This document shows positions 24,905 to 33,201 of a DNA stretch of 64,000 bases, in pieces. How positions within the stretch are numbered: the first letter of the stretch is position 1; each line of letters begins with the position of its first letter. Source of the stretch: Granulicella aggregans (lineage in GTDB: Bacteria; Acidobacteriota; Terriglobia; Terriglobales; Acidobacteriaceae); assembly GCF_025685565.1 (NCBI RefSeq), contig NZ_JAGSYE010000006.1, positions 1-64,000 on the forward strand. Direction: 5' to 3'. The position numbers and the translations under genes were made by a program. The notes beneath the pieces were generated by a model that saw only the letters and a list, made by a program, of their open reading frames with translations, ran no database searches and was not told where the DNA came from.

Positions 24905-27048
24905 ACCTCAGCGAGGCACTCGACGCGGCACTTCCGGAGATCCCTCGGGCTCGCCTGACCCGCGTCCGTCCTCCACGCCTCGACCCCGACCTGATCGTCA
25001 AGGAAGACCTCCTCGATGGCGAAGAAGTCGTCGGTGTCTTCCAGCGAAGCAAGGGCCACTACTTCCAGTTTCCGCCCATCCAATGGCAGCTCTTCCAGCT
25101 CTTCGATGGCCTTCGCAGCTATGAAGAGATTGCCGCGCTCTTCGAAGAACAGACCGGCGCCCAGCTCTCCACGGAGGACGTACGACAGCTCGCCCAGAAC
25201 ATGGATCAATCGGAGTTCTGGTATCAGAGCCCACAGGAGCGGAACATCGCCCTGAACGAAAAGCTGACCGCGCAGCGCACCCGGCGAGCAAAACGCAAAT
25301 CGACCCTCAACATCGTGCACATCAGCTTCAGCGCATGGGACCCCAATCGCTATCTCACGCTCCTTGACAACAAGATAGGCGGCTTCGTTTACAGTCGCTG
25401 GTGCTTCTACTCCGTCATCGCTCTGTTCCTCTTCGAGGCCGTCGTCTTCACGGCAAAGTGGAGCGTCATCGGCCCCGACATTCCTCTCTTCTACAACTTC
25501 ACCAAGAAGAGCTTCCTCGATCTCGTGCAGTTTTGGGTTCTCTTCCTCATCCTCGGTTTCTTCCACGAGTCCGCCCACGGCCTTACCTGCAAACACTATG
25601 GCGGCGAGGTACACAAGATGGGCCTCATGCTGATCTATCTCTCTCCTGCCTTCTATGTCGATGTGACCGAAAGCTGGATCTCCGCCAACCGGATTCAGCG
25701 CCTCGCGACCATCATCGCCGGCATCTGGGTCGAGATGATCTTCTGCGGCTTCGCCATGATCGTCTGGACCAACACGCAGCCGGGCCAGTGGTTGCACGAC
25801 TTCAGCTACGAGATCATTCTGATCACTGGCATCGCGGTCATCGTCGTCAACCTTAATCCCCTGATCAAGCTCGATGGCTACTACTTCCTCACCGAACTGA
25901 TCGGGATTGCAGACCTCAAAGAGCGGTCCACCGCCCTGCTCTCAGGCTGGGTGCAGAGCAGGCTCCTCGGACTTCCAGTAGACCTGCCCGTCGTCGCACG
26001 TAAGCGTGTTCCCTTCTTCATGATCTATGCCTTCGCCTCAGGCCTCTACAGCTACCTGCTCCTCTTCGCCGTCATCCGCTTCACCTACAACATCGGCTTC
26101 AACTGGTTCGCGGAGTTCGCGGTCATCCCCGCCGGGGCCCTCGCGTTCGCCGTCTTTCGCTCCCGCATCAAATCGTTCTGGGGAGTGATGACCCGCCTCT
26201 GGAAGCAGCACTCTGGCACAGCATCGCAGAGACCGATCATGTCCCTGGCAGTGGCGATTCTGTTGCTCTGCATCCTCTTCGCCCCCATCCTCCGCGACCA
26301 CGAAGATGCCTACTTCGTCATTGAGCCATCGCGAAGCGCGAAGCTTCATGCCTCCGCTGCAGGGGTCGTGCAGACCATAGCCGTACACGAGGGAGAGCAG
26401 GTCCACGCCGGAGAGGCGCTGCTGACCCTGCGAAGCAACAGCACGGAATCTTTACGCTCAGCGGCAGAGGCACAAGCCAGCGCGGCGCGATTCGATGCCT
26501 ACAACGCGCAGGTGTCCCGACATGCCTCGATGCCGTCCGCCGCTCGCGAGACCGCGTTCCGTTCCGAGAAGATCGCCGAAGAGGCGCAGTCGTCGCTGAC
26601 CGTTCACACTCCCATCGATGGCATCGTGACAACCGAAGATCCAGAAGCGCTGGCTGGCCGCAACATCGGCTCCGGCGAAGAGTTGCTGGCGATTGCGGAT
26701 GGCAACGGCAGGATTGCGCGACTCTTCGTGCCTTCCGCGGCACTGGATCGGATCGTGCCGAATGCGGAGGTCTCACTCGACCTGCCGGGGCAATTCCGCA
26801 GGCTCCGCCTTCAACTGCCGGCTTTGGAAGGCGACGCGTTGACCCTGCCGCCCGGTCTCATCGCCTCTCAGAACTATAAAGGCATCAAGCTCCCGACCTT
26901 CTACGTCGCCCGCCTGCCAGTCCCCGAAACCTATGGCAGCCTTCCTTTGGGTCTCTCAGGGAAGGCACTGGTCCTGGGTCAGCGGCGAAGCCTCGTAGCC
27001 CGAGCATGGACGGTCGGCATGAACCTGCTACGCGCCCATATCTGGTAG
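24901..27048 (+). CDS. PqqD-like / M50 site-2-protease-like / lipoyl-domain membrane protein
   Basis: Residues 1-110 look like a PqqD-type peptide-binding winged helix (VFQRSKGHYFQFPPIQWQLFQLFDGLRSYEEIAALFEE). The middle is a multi-helix M50 peptidase core with FFHESAHGLTCKHYGG (HExxH, H222-H226) and NLNPLIKLDGYYFL (third ligand aspartate about D325). The C-terminal third is a lipoyl/HlyD-like domain (LHASAAGVVQTIAVHEGEQVHAGEALLTL). Proteins of the 'putative peptide zinc metalloprotease' group have this layout and are linked to export or processing of peptides. With the two adaptor genes before it, it probably forms one complex. The likely substrate encoded nearby is the LAKSTN-repeat protein (inference). 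Confidence 0.85.
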   Translation: MNLSEALDAALPEIPRARLTRVRPPRLDPDLIVKEDLLDGEEVVGVFQRSKGHYFQFPPIQWQLFQLFDGLRSYEEIAALFEEQTGAQLSTEDVRQLAQNMDQSEFWYQSPQERNIALNEKLTAQRTRRAKRKSTLNIVHISFSAWDPNRYLTLLDNKIGGFVYSRWCFYSVIALFLFEAVVFTAKWSVIGPDIPLFYNFTKKSFLDLVQFWVLFLILGFFHESAHGLTCKHYGGEVHKMGLMLIYLSPAFYVDVTESWISANRIQRLATIIAGIWVEMIFCGFAMIVWTNTQPGQWLHDFSYEIILITGIAVIVVNLNPLIKLDGYYFLTELIGIADLKERSTALLSGWVQSRLLGLPVDLPVVARKRVPFFMIYAFASGLYSYLLLFAVIRFTYNIGFNWFAEFAVIPAGALAFAVFRSRIKSFWGVMTRLWKQHSGTASQRPIMSLAVAILLLCILFAPILRDHEDAYFVIEPSRSAKLHASAAGVVQTIAVHEGEQVHAGEALLTLRSNSTESLRSAAEAQASAARFDAYNAQVSRHASMPSAARETAFRSEKIAEEAQSSLTVHTPIDGIVTTEDPEALAGRNIGSGEELLAIADGNGRIARLFVPSAALDRIVPNAEVSLDLPGQFRRLRLQLPALEGDALTLPPGLIASQNYKGIKLPTFYVARLPVPETYGSLPLGLSGKALVLGQRRSLVARAWTVGMNLLRAHIW

Positions 27049-27060
27049 CCGATTCCCCAC

Positions 27061-27093
27061 AAAAAACAACGGCGGTTGCCGAAGCAACCGCCG
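27061..27093 (-). terminator. Rho-independent terminator of the LAKSTN-repeat gene
   Basis: On the minus strand CGGCGGTTGC-TTCG-GCAACCGCCG forms a perfect 10-bp stem with a UUCG tetraloop followed by TTGTTTTTT. It lies 43 bases past the stop of the repeat gene. There is no T-tract in the plus direction, so it serves the repeat gene first, though the hairpin may also stop read-through from the M50 gene. Confidence 0.88.
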
Positions 27094-27135
27094 CTCTCTC
27101 TCCCAGAGAGACTCCGAAGACTGCGGAGTAAGAAG

Positions 27136-27453
27136 CTATTGAACTCGCTTGGCGAGATTCGTCGACTTCGCAAGATTGGTCGACTTCGCCAGGTTGGTAG
27201 ACTTCGCCAAGTTAGTCGATTTGGCCAGGTTCGTCGACTTGGCGAGATTGGTCGACTTCGCCAGGTTCGTTGACTTCGCAAGGTGCGTCGACTTGGCCAG
27301 CGTCGACTTCGACGCCTGGATCGCACGAGCCGCGTTGAGTTGCTTGGCGGCAGTCAAAGTCGTGGCATCAGGGGTCACCGTGCTGATGCTGCGGGTGGAA
27401 GGCTTGGCGGCTACGCTGGACTTGCTAACGATGGACTTCTTGAGGATTGCCAT
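27136..27453 (-). CDS. Small LAKSTN hexapeptide-repeat protein, unknown function
   Basis: This 105-residue, very basic protein begins MAILKKSIVSKSSVAAKPS and has a 51-residue leader-like part. It then has LAKSTH, seven exact LAKSTN copies (residues 58-99) and LAKRVQ. The hexads fit the [LIV]-[GAED]-x-x-[STAV]-x pattern of left-handed beta-helices, but three turns would be very short. The residues are identical between copies while the codons vary (AAT/AAC, CTT/CTG/TTG, TCG/TCT), and the overlapping plus-strand frame is not conserved, so this strand is the coded one. AGAGG precedes the ATG, a sigma-54-type promoter lies 52-66 bases upstream and a terminator follows. I do not recognise the family; it could be an exported peptide, structural protein or nucleic-acid binder. 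Confidence 0.75.
   Translation of the reverse strand: MAILKKSIVSKSSVAAKPSTRSISTVTPDATTLTAAKQLNAARAIQASKSTLAKSTHLAKSTNLAKSTNLAKSTNLAKSTNLAKSTNLAKSTNLAKSTNLAKRVQ
27139..27300 (-). repeat. Nine tandem 18-bp units encoding LAKST(N/H) hexads
   Basis: The 3' half of the small repeat gene is built of nine 18-bp units in register with the reading frame. The units differ mostly at third codon positions. This is a coding repeat, not a CRISPR: there are no unique spacers. Confidence 0.9.
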
Positions 27454-27504
27454 TTGAGAGAACCTCTAAACTTGATTTGAGTTACCGTTTCGCTTTTGTA
27501 CAAA

Positions 27505-27519
27505 GCACTCGGCGTGCCA
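27505..27519 (-). promoter_or_regulatory. Sigma-54-type (-24/-12) promoter of the LAKSTN-repeat gene
   Basis: On the minus strand TGGCACG-CCGA-GTGC matches the RpoN consensus TGGCACG-N4-TTGC with one mismatch, and the GG and GC pairs are exactly 12 bases apart. The start of transcription would fall near 27494, about 40 bases before the ATG at 27453. The gene for a sigma-54 activator lies directly upstream on the same strand. Confidence 0.75.
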
Positions 27520-27625
27520 AACTCGCGAGCGTCCGGAAGCATCCCTACATCTCCTTACAAGTCAAGGACTTGCAGGAAACGCGAGAAGAAGGCTCTTTGC
27601 CTCGAAAATCCCGTCATGGGTGAAA

Positions 27626-27651
27626 AATTATTTACCCCTAGGTGAATAATT
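27626..27651. promoter_or_regulatory. Palindromic enhancer-like site for the sigma-54 activator
   Basis: AATTATTTACC at 27626-27636 and GGTGAATAATT at 27641-27651 form an inverted repeat with one mismatch in 11 positions around a CCTA centre. A further half-site-like GGGTGAAAAATT starts at 27618. It lies roughly 110-145 bases upstream of the -24/-12 promoter, the usual distance for an activator's enhancer. The binding protein is inferred to be the adjacent Fis-type regulator. Confidence 0.5.
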
Positions 27652-27672
27652 CAACCATTTGTTGTTTTCAGC

Positions 27673-29097
27673 CTACAGAGAATACTTGCGGCAAAGATAC
27701 TTGATCCTTTGTCCATCAAGCCCCAGCAGCCGAGCCGCGCCAGCCTTACTGCCGCCCGCCCGATTCAACGCAGCAGACAGCAGCGCCATCTCCAGCCGGA
27801 CGATCTCCTCGTCGAAGTCCGTCCCGCCCTCAGGCAGCAGAATCTGCTCCTGCACCGCAACGCTGTGAGCAAGCAGGCCCGGCGGCAGGTTCTCCGCTTT
27901 GATCTCCTGCCCACGCACCGTCAACACAAGCCGCTGAATCAGATTCTCCAACTCCCGCACATTGCCCGGCCAGGTATGCTCTTCAAGAACCTGCAACGCC
28001 TCGGCCGCCAGATGCTTCAACGGCAGGCCATTCGCTCCGCAGTGGATCTGCAGGAAGTGGTCGCAGAGCAGCGCAATATCGCCGTCGCGCTCCCGAAGCG
28101 GAGGAAGCTGGATCGGCACAACGTGAATCCGGTAGTAGAGGTCCTCGCGAAACTTTCCCGTCCTCGCCATCTCTTCAAGCGGCTCGTTGGTCGCGCAGAT
28201 CAAACGGAAATCAATCTTCTTCTGCGTCCGTCCACCAAGCCGCTGCACCTGATGGTCTTCCAGCACGCGCAGCAGCTTCGTCTGTAGCGGGAGCGTCAGC
28301 GTCGCAATCTCGTCGAGAAAGAGCGTGCCTTTATCGGCCAGCTCGATCTGCCCCGGTCGAGACTCCGTAGCTCCCGTGTATGCGCCCTTCTCGCTCCCGA
28401 ACAGCTCCGACTCAATCAGGTTCTCAGGCAGCGCCGCGCAGTTCAGCCGAATATACGGCTTCGTAGCCCTGCTGCTCAATGCAACCAGCGCTCGCGCCAC
28501 CAGTTCCTTCCCCGTTCCGCTCTCTCCACGAACCAGGACATTGATATTGCTATCGGCCACCTGCTGGATCGAGTCGTAGACAAGCCGCATCGCGTCGCTC
28601 GCACCGATGAAGTCCTGAAACCGGCTGCTCTCGATCGCCTGAGCCTGATGTTCCCTGCGGGTCAACTCTTCCGCACTCTCGCGTACAGCCTCGATCACCG
28701 TCAGGCGGAGTTCAGCAAGATCAACCGGGCTGCGGAAGTGCGCGTTCGCCCCAGACTCGTGCGCAAGCTTCTCAACGGCTCGCGTCCTCGATCGACTGAT
28801 CGAGATCAGCACAATCCCCTCATCCGAACGGCGCAGCTCATTCAGCACAGCGAGCCCGCCATGCGGCTCCTCCCCGTCCGTATCGATATCGAGGATCAAT
28901 GCCGAAGCGCCCATCTCCCGCGTCCATCGAGCCACATCGCGATACGTCGCGCGACTCTCAACCTCGAACCACGGCGACAACTCAGGAATAAGCTCGGCAC
29001 GGAAGTTTTCATCCGCCGCAACCACGCACACCGTGGGAAGGATCGGTTCGGCAAGCCGTGGCGAGACGCGCGATAAAGAGACAATCCGTTGGGCCAT
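27673..29097 (-). CDS. Sigma-54-dependent transcriptional activator (receiver-like, AAA+, Fis HTH)
   Basis: This protein of about 474 residues has an N-terminal receiver-like domain (VCVVAADENFRAELIPEL ... SALILDIDTDGEE), an AAA+ domain with Walker A GESGTGKELVARAL, the sigma-54 contact loop GAYTGA (usual GAFTGA, with Y for F), LFLDEIATL as Walker B and RWF-type arginine finger region, and a short Fis-type helix-turn-helix (GAARLLGLDGQRIKYLCRKYSL). It should open RpoN promoters when activated. The LAKSTN-repeat gene directly downstream has such a promoter, so it is the first candidate target. A TTG start at 29115 is an alternative. No paired kinase adjoins. Confidence 0.92.
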   Translation of the reverse strand: MAQRIVSLSRVSPRLAEPILPTVCVVAADENFRAELIPELSPWFEVESRATYRDVARWTREMGASALILDIDTDGEEPHGGLAVLNELRRSDEGIVLISISRSRTRAVEKLAHESGANAHFRSPVDLAELRLTVIEAVRESAEELTRREHQAQAIESSRFQDFIGASDAMRLVYDSIQQVADSNINVLVRGESGTGKELVARALVALSSRATKPYIRLNCAALPENLIESELFGSEKGAYTGATESRPGQIELADKGTLFLDEIATLTLPLQTKLLRVLEDHQVQRLGGRTQKKIDFRLICATNEPLEEMARTGKFREDLYYRIHVVPIQLPPLRERDGDIALLCDHFLQIHCGANGLPLKHLAAEALQVLEEHTWPGNVRELENLIQRLVLTVRGQEIKAENLPPGLLAHSVAVQEQILLPEGGTDFDEEIVRLEMALLSAALNRAGGSKAGAARLLGLDGQRIKYLCRKYSL

Positions 29098-29252
29098 GAC
29101 AGTTAAGGGCGCCAAACCGCCACCACTTCACGAGATCGTACACGACATGCAACTACGATCCGAAGATTCCATCCACTCGTCGCCTACAAACAGCAAATCG
29201 CCATGGATCAGTTCGAAAATCGAGCCGGCCCATGGCGATCTAAGTAAGTCGA

Positions 29253-30731
29253 CTATCTTCCGAACGCGACTTCATTCCAGTTCAGCTCACGCCGGAACTG
29301 TGTCAGCTTCGTATCCGCGTCGATCGTCACCAGCTCGATCCCCGCTATCTCGACGAAGTCTTGTATATGCTCCGTCGTCAGCGACTGGCTGAAGCCAGTG
29401 TGGTGCGCTCCTCCGGCATAGATCCACGCAGCAGCGGCAACCTTCAGATTCGGCTTTGGCAGCCACACCGAACGCGCCACCGGCAGCTTCGGCAGAGCCT
29501 GCTCCGGCTGAATCACGTCAATCTCATTCACGATCATGCGGAAGCGGTTCCCTATATCAACCAGCGAAGCCACGATCGCAGGCCCGCTTGGCGAGGTGAA
29601 GACCAGCCGTACAGGGTCGGCCTTGCCGCCGATACCCAGCGGATGAACCTCAAGCGAAGGCTTGTCCGCCGCGATCGATGGGCAGATCTCCAGCATGTGT
29701 GACCCCAGCACCTTCGGTGTCCCGCTGAAGTCATACGTGTAGTCCTCCATAAAAGAGGTCCCACCCGGCATGCCCTCTGCCATCACCTTCATGATTCTTA
29801 CCAGCGCCGCCGTCTTCCAGTCCCCTTCACCGGCGAACCCGTAGCCATCGGCCATCAACCGCTGCGAAGCAATTCCCGGCAGTTGGTCCAATCCCCAAAG
29901 ATCCTGGAAGGTATCGGTAAACGCCCCAAAGCCACCTTCCACAAGGAACGCCCGCAGGCCAAGCTCAATCTTGGCGGCAACCTTCAACGACTCCGGACGA
30001 TCATGCACCGCCGCAATCGAATAAGCCTCGCGATACTCCTCCACCAGCTTCGCAACTTCGGCATCCGAAAACTGGTTCATCCTTGCTACGAGGTCGCCAA
30101 CGCCGTATCCATCCACGCTGAATCCCAACTTCGCCTGTGCCTCGACCTTGTCGCCGTCGGTCACCGCGACATCGCGCATGTTGTCGCCGAATCGCACCAC
30201 CTTCAGGTTCTGCGACTCATGCCAGCCAATCGCAGCCCGCGACCACGCGGCGATGCCGGCAATCGTCTCGGGATCCTGCCAATGCCCGACCACAACCTTC
30301 CGTGCCAGCCGCATCCGCGCCGTAATGAAGCCGAACTCGCGGTCGCCGTGCGCAGCCTGGTTCAGGTTCATAAAGTCCATATCGATCGTCGACCACGGCA
30401 GCGCCTCGTTGTACTGCGTGTGCAGATGCAGGAACGGCTTGGTCAGCAGGCTCAGCCCTGCGATCCACATCTTCGCCGGAGAGAACGTGTGCATCCAGAA
30501 GATCAGCCCGATGCACTGCGGCGCGTTGCTGGCCTCGCGGCAGAGCACACGAATCTCGTCCGGAGTCGTCGCCACCGATTTGAAAACCACTTTTACAGGG
30601 ATCGAGGTCTGCGCGTCGATCGACTCGACGATCTCCACCGAATGGGAGCGGACCTGGGAAATCGCCTCGGCTCCATAGAGGTGCTGGCTGCCGGTTACAA
30701 ACCAGATCTCAAGGTTCTTCGAAACTTTCAT
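29253..30731 (-). CDS. araA: L-arabinose isomerase
   Basis: This 492-residue protein is a full-length AraA: it opens with EIWFVTGSQHLYGAEA, carries FWMHTFSPAKMWIAGL and LHTQYNEALPW, the metal-site region EGDWKTAALVRIMKVMAEG, FMEDYTYDF and SHMLEICPSIA. It converts L-arabinose to L-ribulose in the cytoplasm. It is transcribed divergently from the GH51 arabinofuranosidase gene. The 327-bp space between them has two AAACGTTT operators, so both are probably controlled by the LacI-type regulator at 33202. Ribulokinase and epimerase genes are not in the window. Confidence 0.96.
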   Translation of the reverse strand: MKVSKNLEIWFVTGSQHLYGAEAISQVRSHSVEIVESIDAQTSIPVKVVFKSVATTPDEIRVLCREASNAPQCIGLIFWMHTFSPAKMWIAGLSLLTKPFLHLHTQYNEALPWSTIDMDFMNLNQAAHGDREFGFITARMRLARKVVVGHWQDPETIAGIAAWSRAAIGWHESQNLKVVRFGDNMRDVAVTDGDKVEAQAKLGFSVDGYGVGDLVARMNQFSDAEVAKLVEEYREAYSIAAVHDRPESLKVAAKIELGLRAFLVEGGFGAFTDTFQDLWGLDQLPGIASQRLMADGYGFAGEGDWKTAALVRIMKVMAEGMPGGTSFMEDYTYDFSGTPKVLGSHMLEICPSIAADKPSLEVHPLGIGGKADPVRLVFTSPSGPAIVASLVDIGNRFRMIVNEIDVIQPEQALPKLPVARSVWLPKPNLKVAAAAWIYAGGAHHTGFSQSLTTEHIQDFVEIAGIELVTIDADTKLTQFRRELNWNEVAFGR

Positions 30732-30811
30732 ACTTGCCCCCTATTGCTCAAGTCTTCAAGAAAATGGATCGCGCCAAACCTCGGATCGCTCGTTGCGAGC
30801 CAGGCAATAAG

Positions 30812-30825
30812 TGGCAAACGTTTAC
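30812..30825. promoter_or_regulatory. LacI-family operator (araA side)
   Basis: GGCAAACGTTTACT contains the palindromic core AAACGTTT at 30815-30822, the form bound by many LacI-family sugar regulators with a central CG. It lies about 85 bases upstream of the araA start. Confidence 0.6.
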
Positions 30826-30993
30826 TCCAGAGAAAATACATGGGCCATCCGGCACTCGTCAATCAAATCTCACCTCGACCCATGGTTGTTCTTAAAATCC
30901 ACCCTCGACCGCCCGTTCGATAAGTTTTAGGTCGCGCGCGTCCTCTTGCTCTCCACAGCCGATGCCTCTGTGGAGTAGACTCTTCCAGATCAA

Positions 30994-31006
30994 GGTAAAC
31001 GTTTCC
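30994..31006. promoter_or_regulatory. LacI-family operator (arabinofuranosidase side)
   Basis: GGTAAACGTTTCC shares the AAACGTTT core (30997-31004) with the araA-side site and lies about 55 bases before the GH51 start, a good place to block transcription. The regulator is probably the LacI-type protein encoded at 33202. Confidence 0.6.
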
Positions 31007-31058
31007 GCATCGCCCCGAGCCATCGGTCCGCCTTCTTCAACTTCAGGAGATCTCTGCA

Positions 31059-33026
31059 ATGCAAACAGGCTTCGCAAGCTCATCCCGCAGACGCCGCGGC
31101 CTTCTCGGCGCCTCTGCTCTCGTGGTCGCCGCCCTCTTTCTCAACAGCCCCCTCTCGCACGCTCAAGCCAAGGCTCCGACAGCCGATCCGGCACAACTGA
31201 AGATCGACACTGCAAAGATTGTCAGCCCCGTCAGCCCGATGCTCTACGGCATGATGACTGAGGAGATCAACCACGCCTTCGACGGCGGCCTCTACGCCGA
31301 GCTCCTGCAGAACCGCACCTTCCGGCGCAGTTGGATGGGCATCGACCACTGGGACCTGGTCCGCAACGGAAACGCCGCCGCCGAGATGACCTTCGACGAG
31401 CACTCCGGCCCCAGCAAAGCTCTGCCCCACAGCATGAAGATCCAGGTCACCTCCGCGTCCGAAGGCGCCGAAGCGGGCGTCAGCACCGCCGGCTACTGGG
31501 GGATCCCGGTCAAGCCTCACACCACCTATAAGGGATCGTTCTTTGCGAAGGCTGACAGTGACGGCCCGATCACCGCAAAGCTGGTCAATGACAAGTCCGG
31601 CGCATCCGTTGGGGAGGCGAAGGTTGATCTGAAGTCCGGCGACTGGGTGCGCTACGAGTTCACCATCACGACCGGCCAGCTTACCGCCTCGACCGCGAAC
31701 CACTTCGTTCTCACCGTTGCTCATCCCGGAACCATCTGGCTCCAGGCAGCGTCCCTGATGCCTCCGACCTATCACAACACGCCCAACGGCAATCGCATCG
31801 ACCTGATGGAGAAGATGGCCGACCTTCACCCGAAGTTCCTCCGCCTCCCCGGCGGCAACTACCTCGAAGGCGACCGCCTTGAAGATTGGTACAACTGGAA
31901 AGAGACCATCGGCCCGATCGTCGACCGCCCCGGCCATCAGGCCCCGTGGACCTACTACTCCAGCGACGGGCTAGGTTTGCTTGAGTTCCTCGAGTGGTGC
32001 GAAGACCTTAAGATCGAGCCGGTCCTCGCCGTCTACGCGGGATACGCTCTCGGCGGAAAGCACATCGAAGCGGGCAAGAACATGGAGCCCTTCGTTCAGG
32101 CGGCGCTCGACGAGATCGAATACGTCACCGGCGACACCTCGACCAAGTGGGGTGCCGAGCGCGCCAAAGACGGCCATCCCGCGCCCTTTCCGCTCCACTA
32201 CATCGAGATCGGCAACGAAGATTGGCTGGACAAATCCGGCAGCTATGACTCCCGCTATCCGCAGTTCGCCCATGCCATTCGCAAGGCGTATCCGCAGTAC
32301 AAGCTGATCGCCACCACACCGGTGAAGACGGACCATCCCGAGGAACAGCCCGACGTCATCGACGATCACTACTACAAGCCGCCCGCAGAGATGATGGACT
32401 TCGTCCACCACTACGACAATGCGCCGAGAAACGGCCCAAAGATCTTCGTCGGCGAATGGGCCTCCATGTCCGGCTCGCCTACGCCGAACTTCGGATCAGC
32501 CCTGGGAGACGCCGCATGGATGACCTCCATGGAACGTAACAGCGACCTCATCATCCTCTCCGCTTACGCTCCGCTGCTGGTCAACGTAAACCCTGGCGGC
32601 ATGCAATGGTCGCCCGACCTCATCGGCTACGACGGCCTGGAAAGCTATGGTTCGCCAAGCTACTACGCCCAATCCCTCTTTGCCGGCCATCTCGGCGACG
32701 GAACGCCTGAGTCTTCGATCTCCGGTGCCCAGGAGCGTTTCTTCTACTCCGCAACCGTCGGTTCGAGCGATCACATTCTGCATCTGAAGCTCGTCAATGC
32801 CTCAACGGTTGACCAGCCGTTGACGCTGGACATCGCAGGCATCAAGGCCTCTGGTGAAGCCACAGTCATCTCCTTGCACGCCGCCTCATTCGAGGCGACG
32901 AACTCTATGTCCGACCCGAAGCAGATCGTACCGCACACAGCTACCCGGCAGGTGGGGTCCGCCCCATGGAAACACACCGTGCCGGCCCTAACGATCCAGA
33001 TCGTGGATATTCCTCTCCACTCATAG
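31059..33026 (+). CDS. Secreted alpha-L-arabinofuranosidase, family GH51
   Basis: This 655-residue protein has a signal region (GASALVVAALFLNSPLSHAQA, possibly Tat-like because RRR precedes it), an N-terminal strand region KIVSPVSPMLYGMMTEEINHAFDGGLYAELLQNRTF, a carbohydrate-binding beta-sandwich insert (residues about 95-235), and a TIM barrel with FLRLPGGNYLEG. The GH51 acid/base is in HYIEIGNEDW and the nucleophile in IFVGEWASM. A C-terminal beta-sandwich follows. It frees arabinose from plant arabinan or arabinoxylan; the product would feed AraA, encoded divergently. The AGGAG ribosome site supports the ATG at 31059. Confidence 0.93.
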   Translation: MQTGFASSSRRRRGLLGASALVVAALFLNSPLSHAQAKAPTADPAQLKIDTAKIVSPVSPMLYGMMTEEINHAFDGGLYAELLQNRTFRRSWMGIDHWDLVRNGNAAAEMTFDEHSGPSKALPHSMKIQVTSASEGAEAGVSTAGYWGIPVKPHTTYKGSFFAKADSDGPITAKLVNDKSGASVGEAKVDLKSGDWVRYEFTITTGQLTASTANHFVLTVAHPGTIWLQAASLMPPTYHNTPNGNRIDLMEKMADLHPKFLRLPGGNYLEGDRLEDWYNWKETIGPIVDRPGHQAPWTYYSSDGLGLLEFLEWCEDLKIEPVLAVYAGYALGGKHIEAGKNMEPFVQAALDEIEYVTGDTSTKWGAERAKDGHPAPFPLHYIEIGNEDWLDKSGSYDSRYPQFAHAIRKAYPQYKLIATTPVKTDHPEEQPDVIDDHYYKPPAEMMDFVHHYDNAPRNGPKIFVGEWASMSGSPTPNFGSALGDAAWMTSMERNSDLIILSAYAPLLVNVNPGGMQWSPDLIGYDGLESYGSPSYYAQSLFAGHLGDGTPESSISGAQERFFYSATVGSSDHILHLKLVNASTVDQPLTLDIAGIKASGEATVISLHAASFEATNSMSDPKQIVPHTATRQVGSAPWKHTVPALTIQIVDIPLHS

Positions 33027-33030
33027 CAAC

Positions 33031-33076
33031 CCGAAAGCTCCAGGCGGGAGCCACCGAATCCGCCTGGAGCTTTCGG
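33031..33076 (+). terminator. Terminator-like hairpin after the GH51 gene
   Basis: CCGAAAGCTCCAGGCGG at 33031-33047 and its perfect 17-bp complement at 33060-33076 form a very stable hairpin just past the stop. A clear T-tract is missing, so it may act mainly to protect the 3' end. Confidence 0.65.
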
Positions 33077-33201
33077 CACAACCGGATTCTCCACGCCATC
33101 TTTAACCGCCAATAACTGCTCTTGTTCCCGAAGATTCGAACTATCGGCAACTGCTGCAATAATCGAACCTTCAGGATCGTTCAGTTTCAGGATCGGAGAC
33201 C

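Larger units (their letters stand above)
30732..31058. other. Divergent control region araA / arabinofuranosidase
   Basis: No gene was seen in these 327 bases. They hold the two operator-like palindromes listed separately (near 30812-30825 and 30994-31006), one close to each divergent gene, and the AGGAG ribosome site of the GH51 gene just before 31059. Confidence 0.6.

Noticed and set aside
27139..27300. Tandem repeat as a CRISPR array
   Set aside because: The units are contiguous 18-bp coding repeats without unique spacers and no cas genes are present.
27149..27457. Plus-strand open frame across the LAKSTN repeats (ARFVDFARLVDF...)
   Set aside because: Its residues vary between units while those of the minus-strand frame stay LAKSTN. 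The minus frame also has promoter, ribosome site and terminator, so the plus frame is a shadow.
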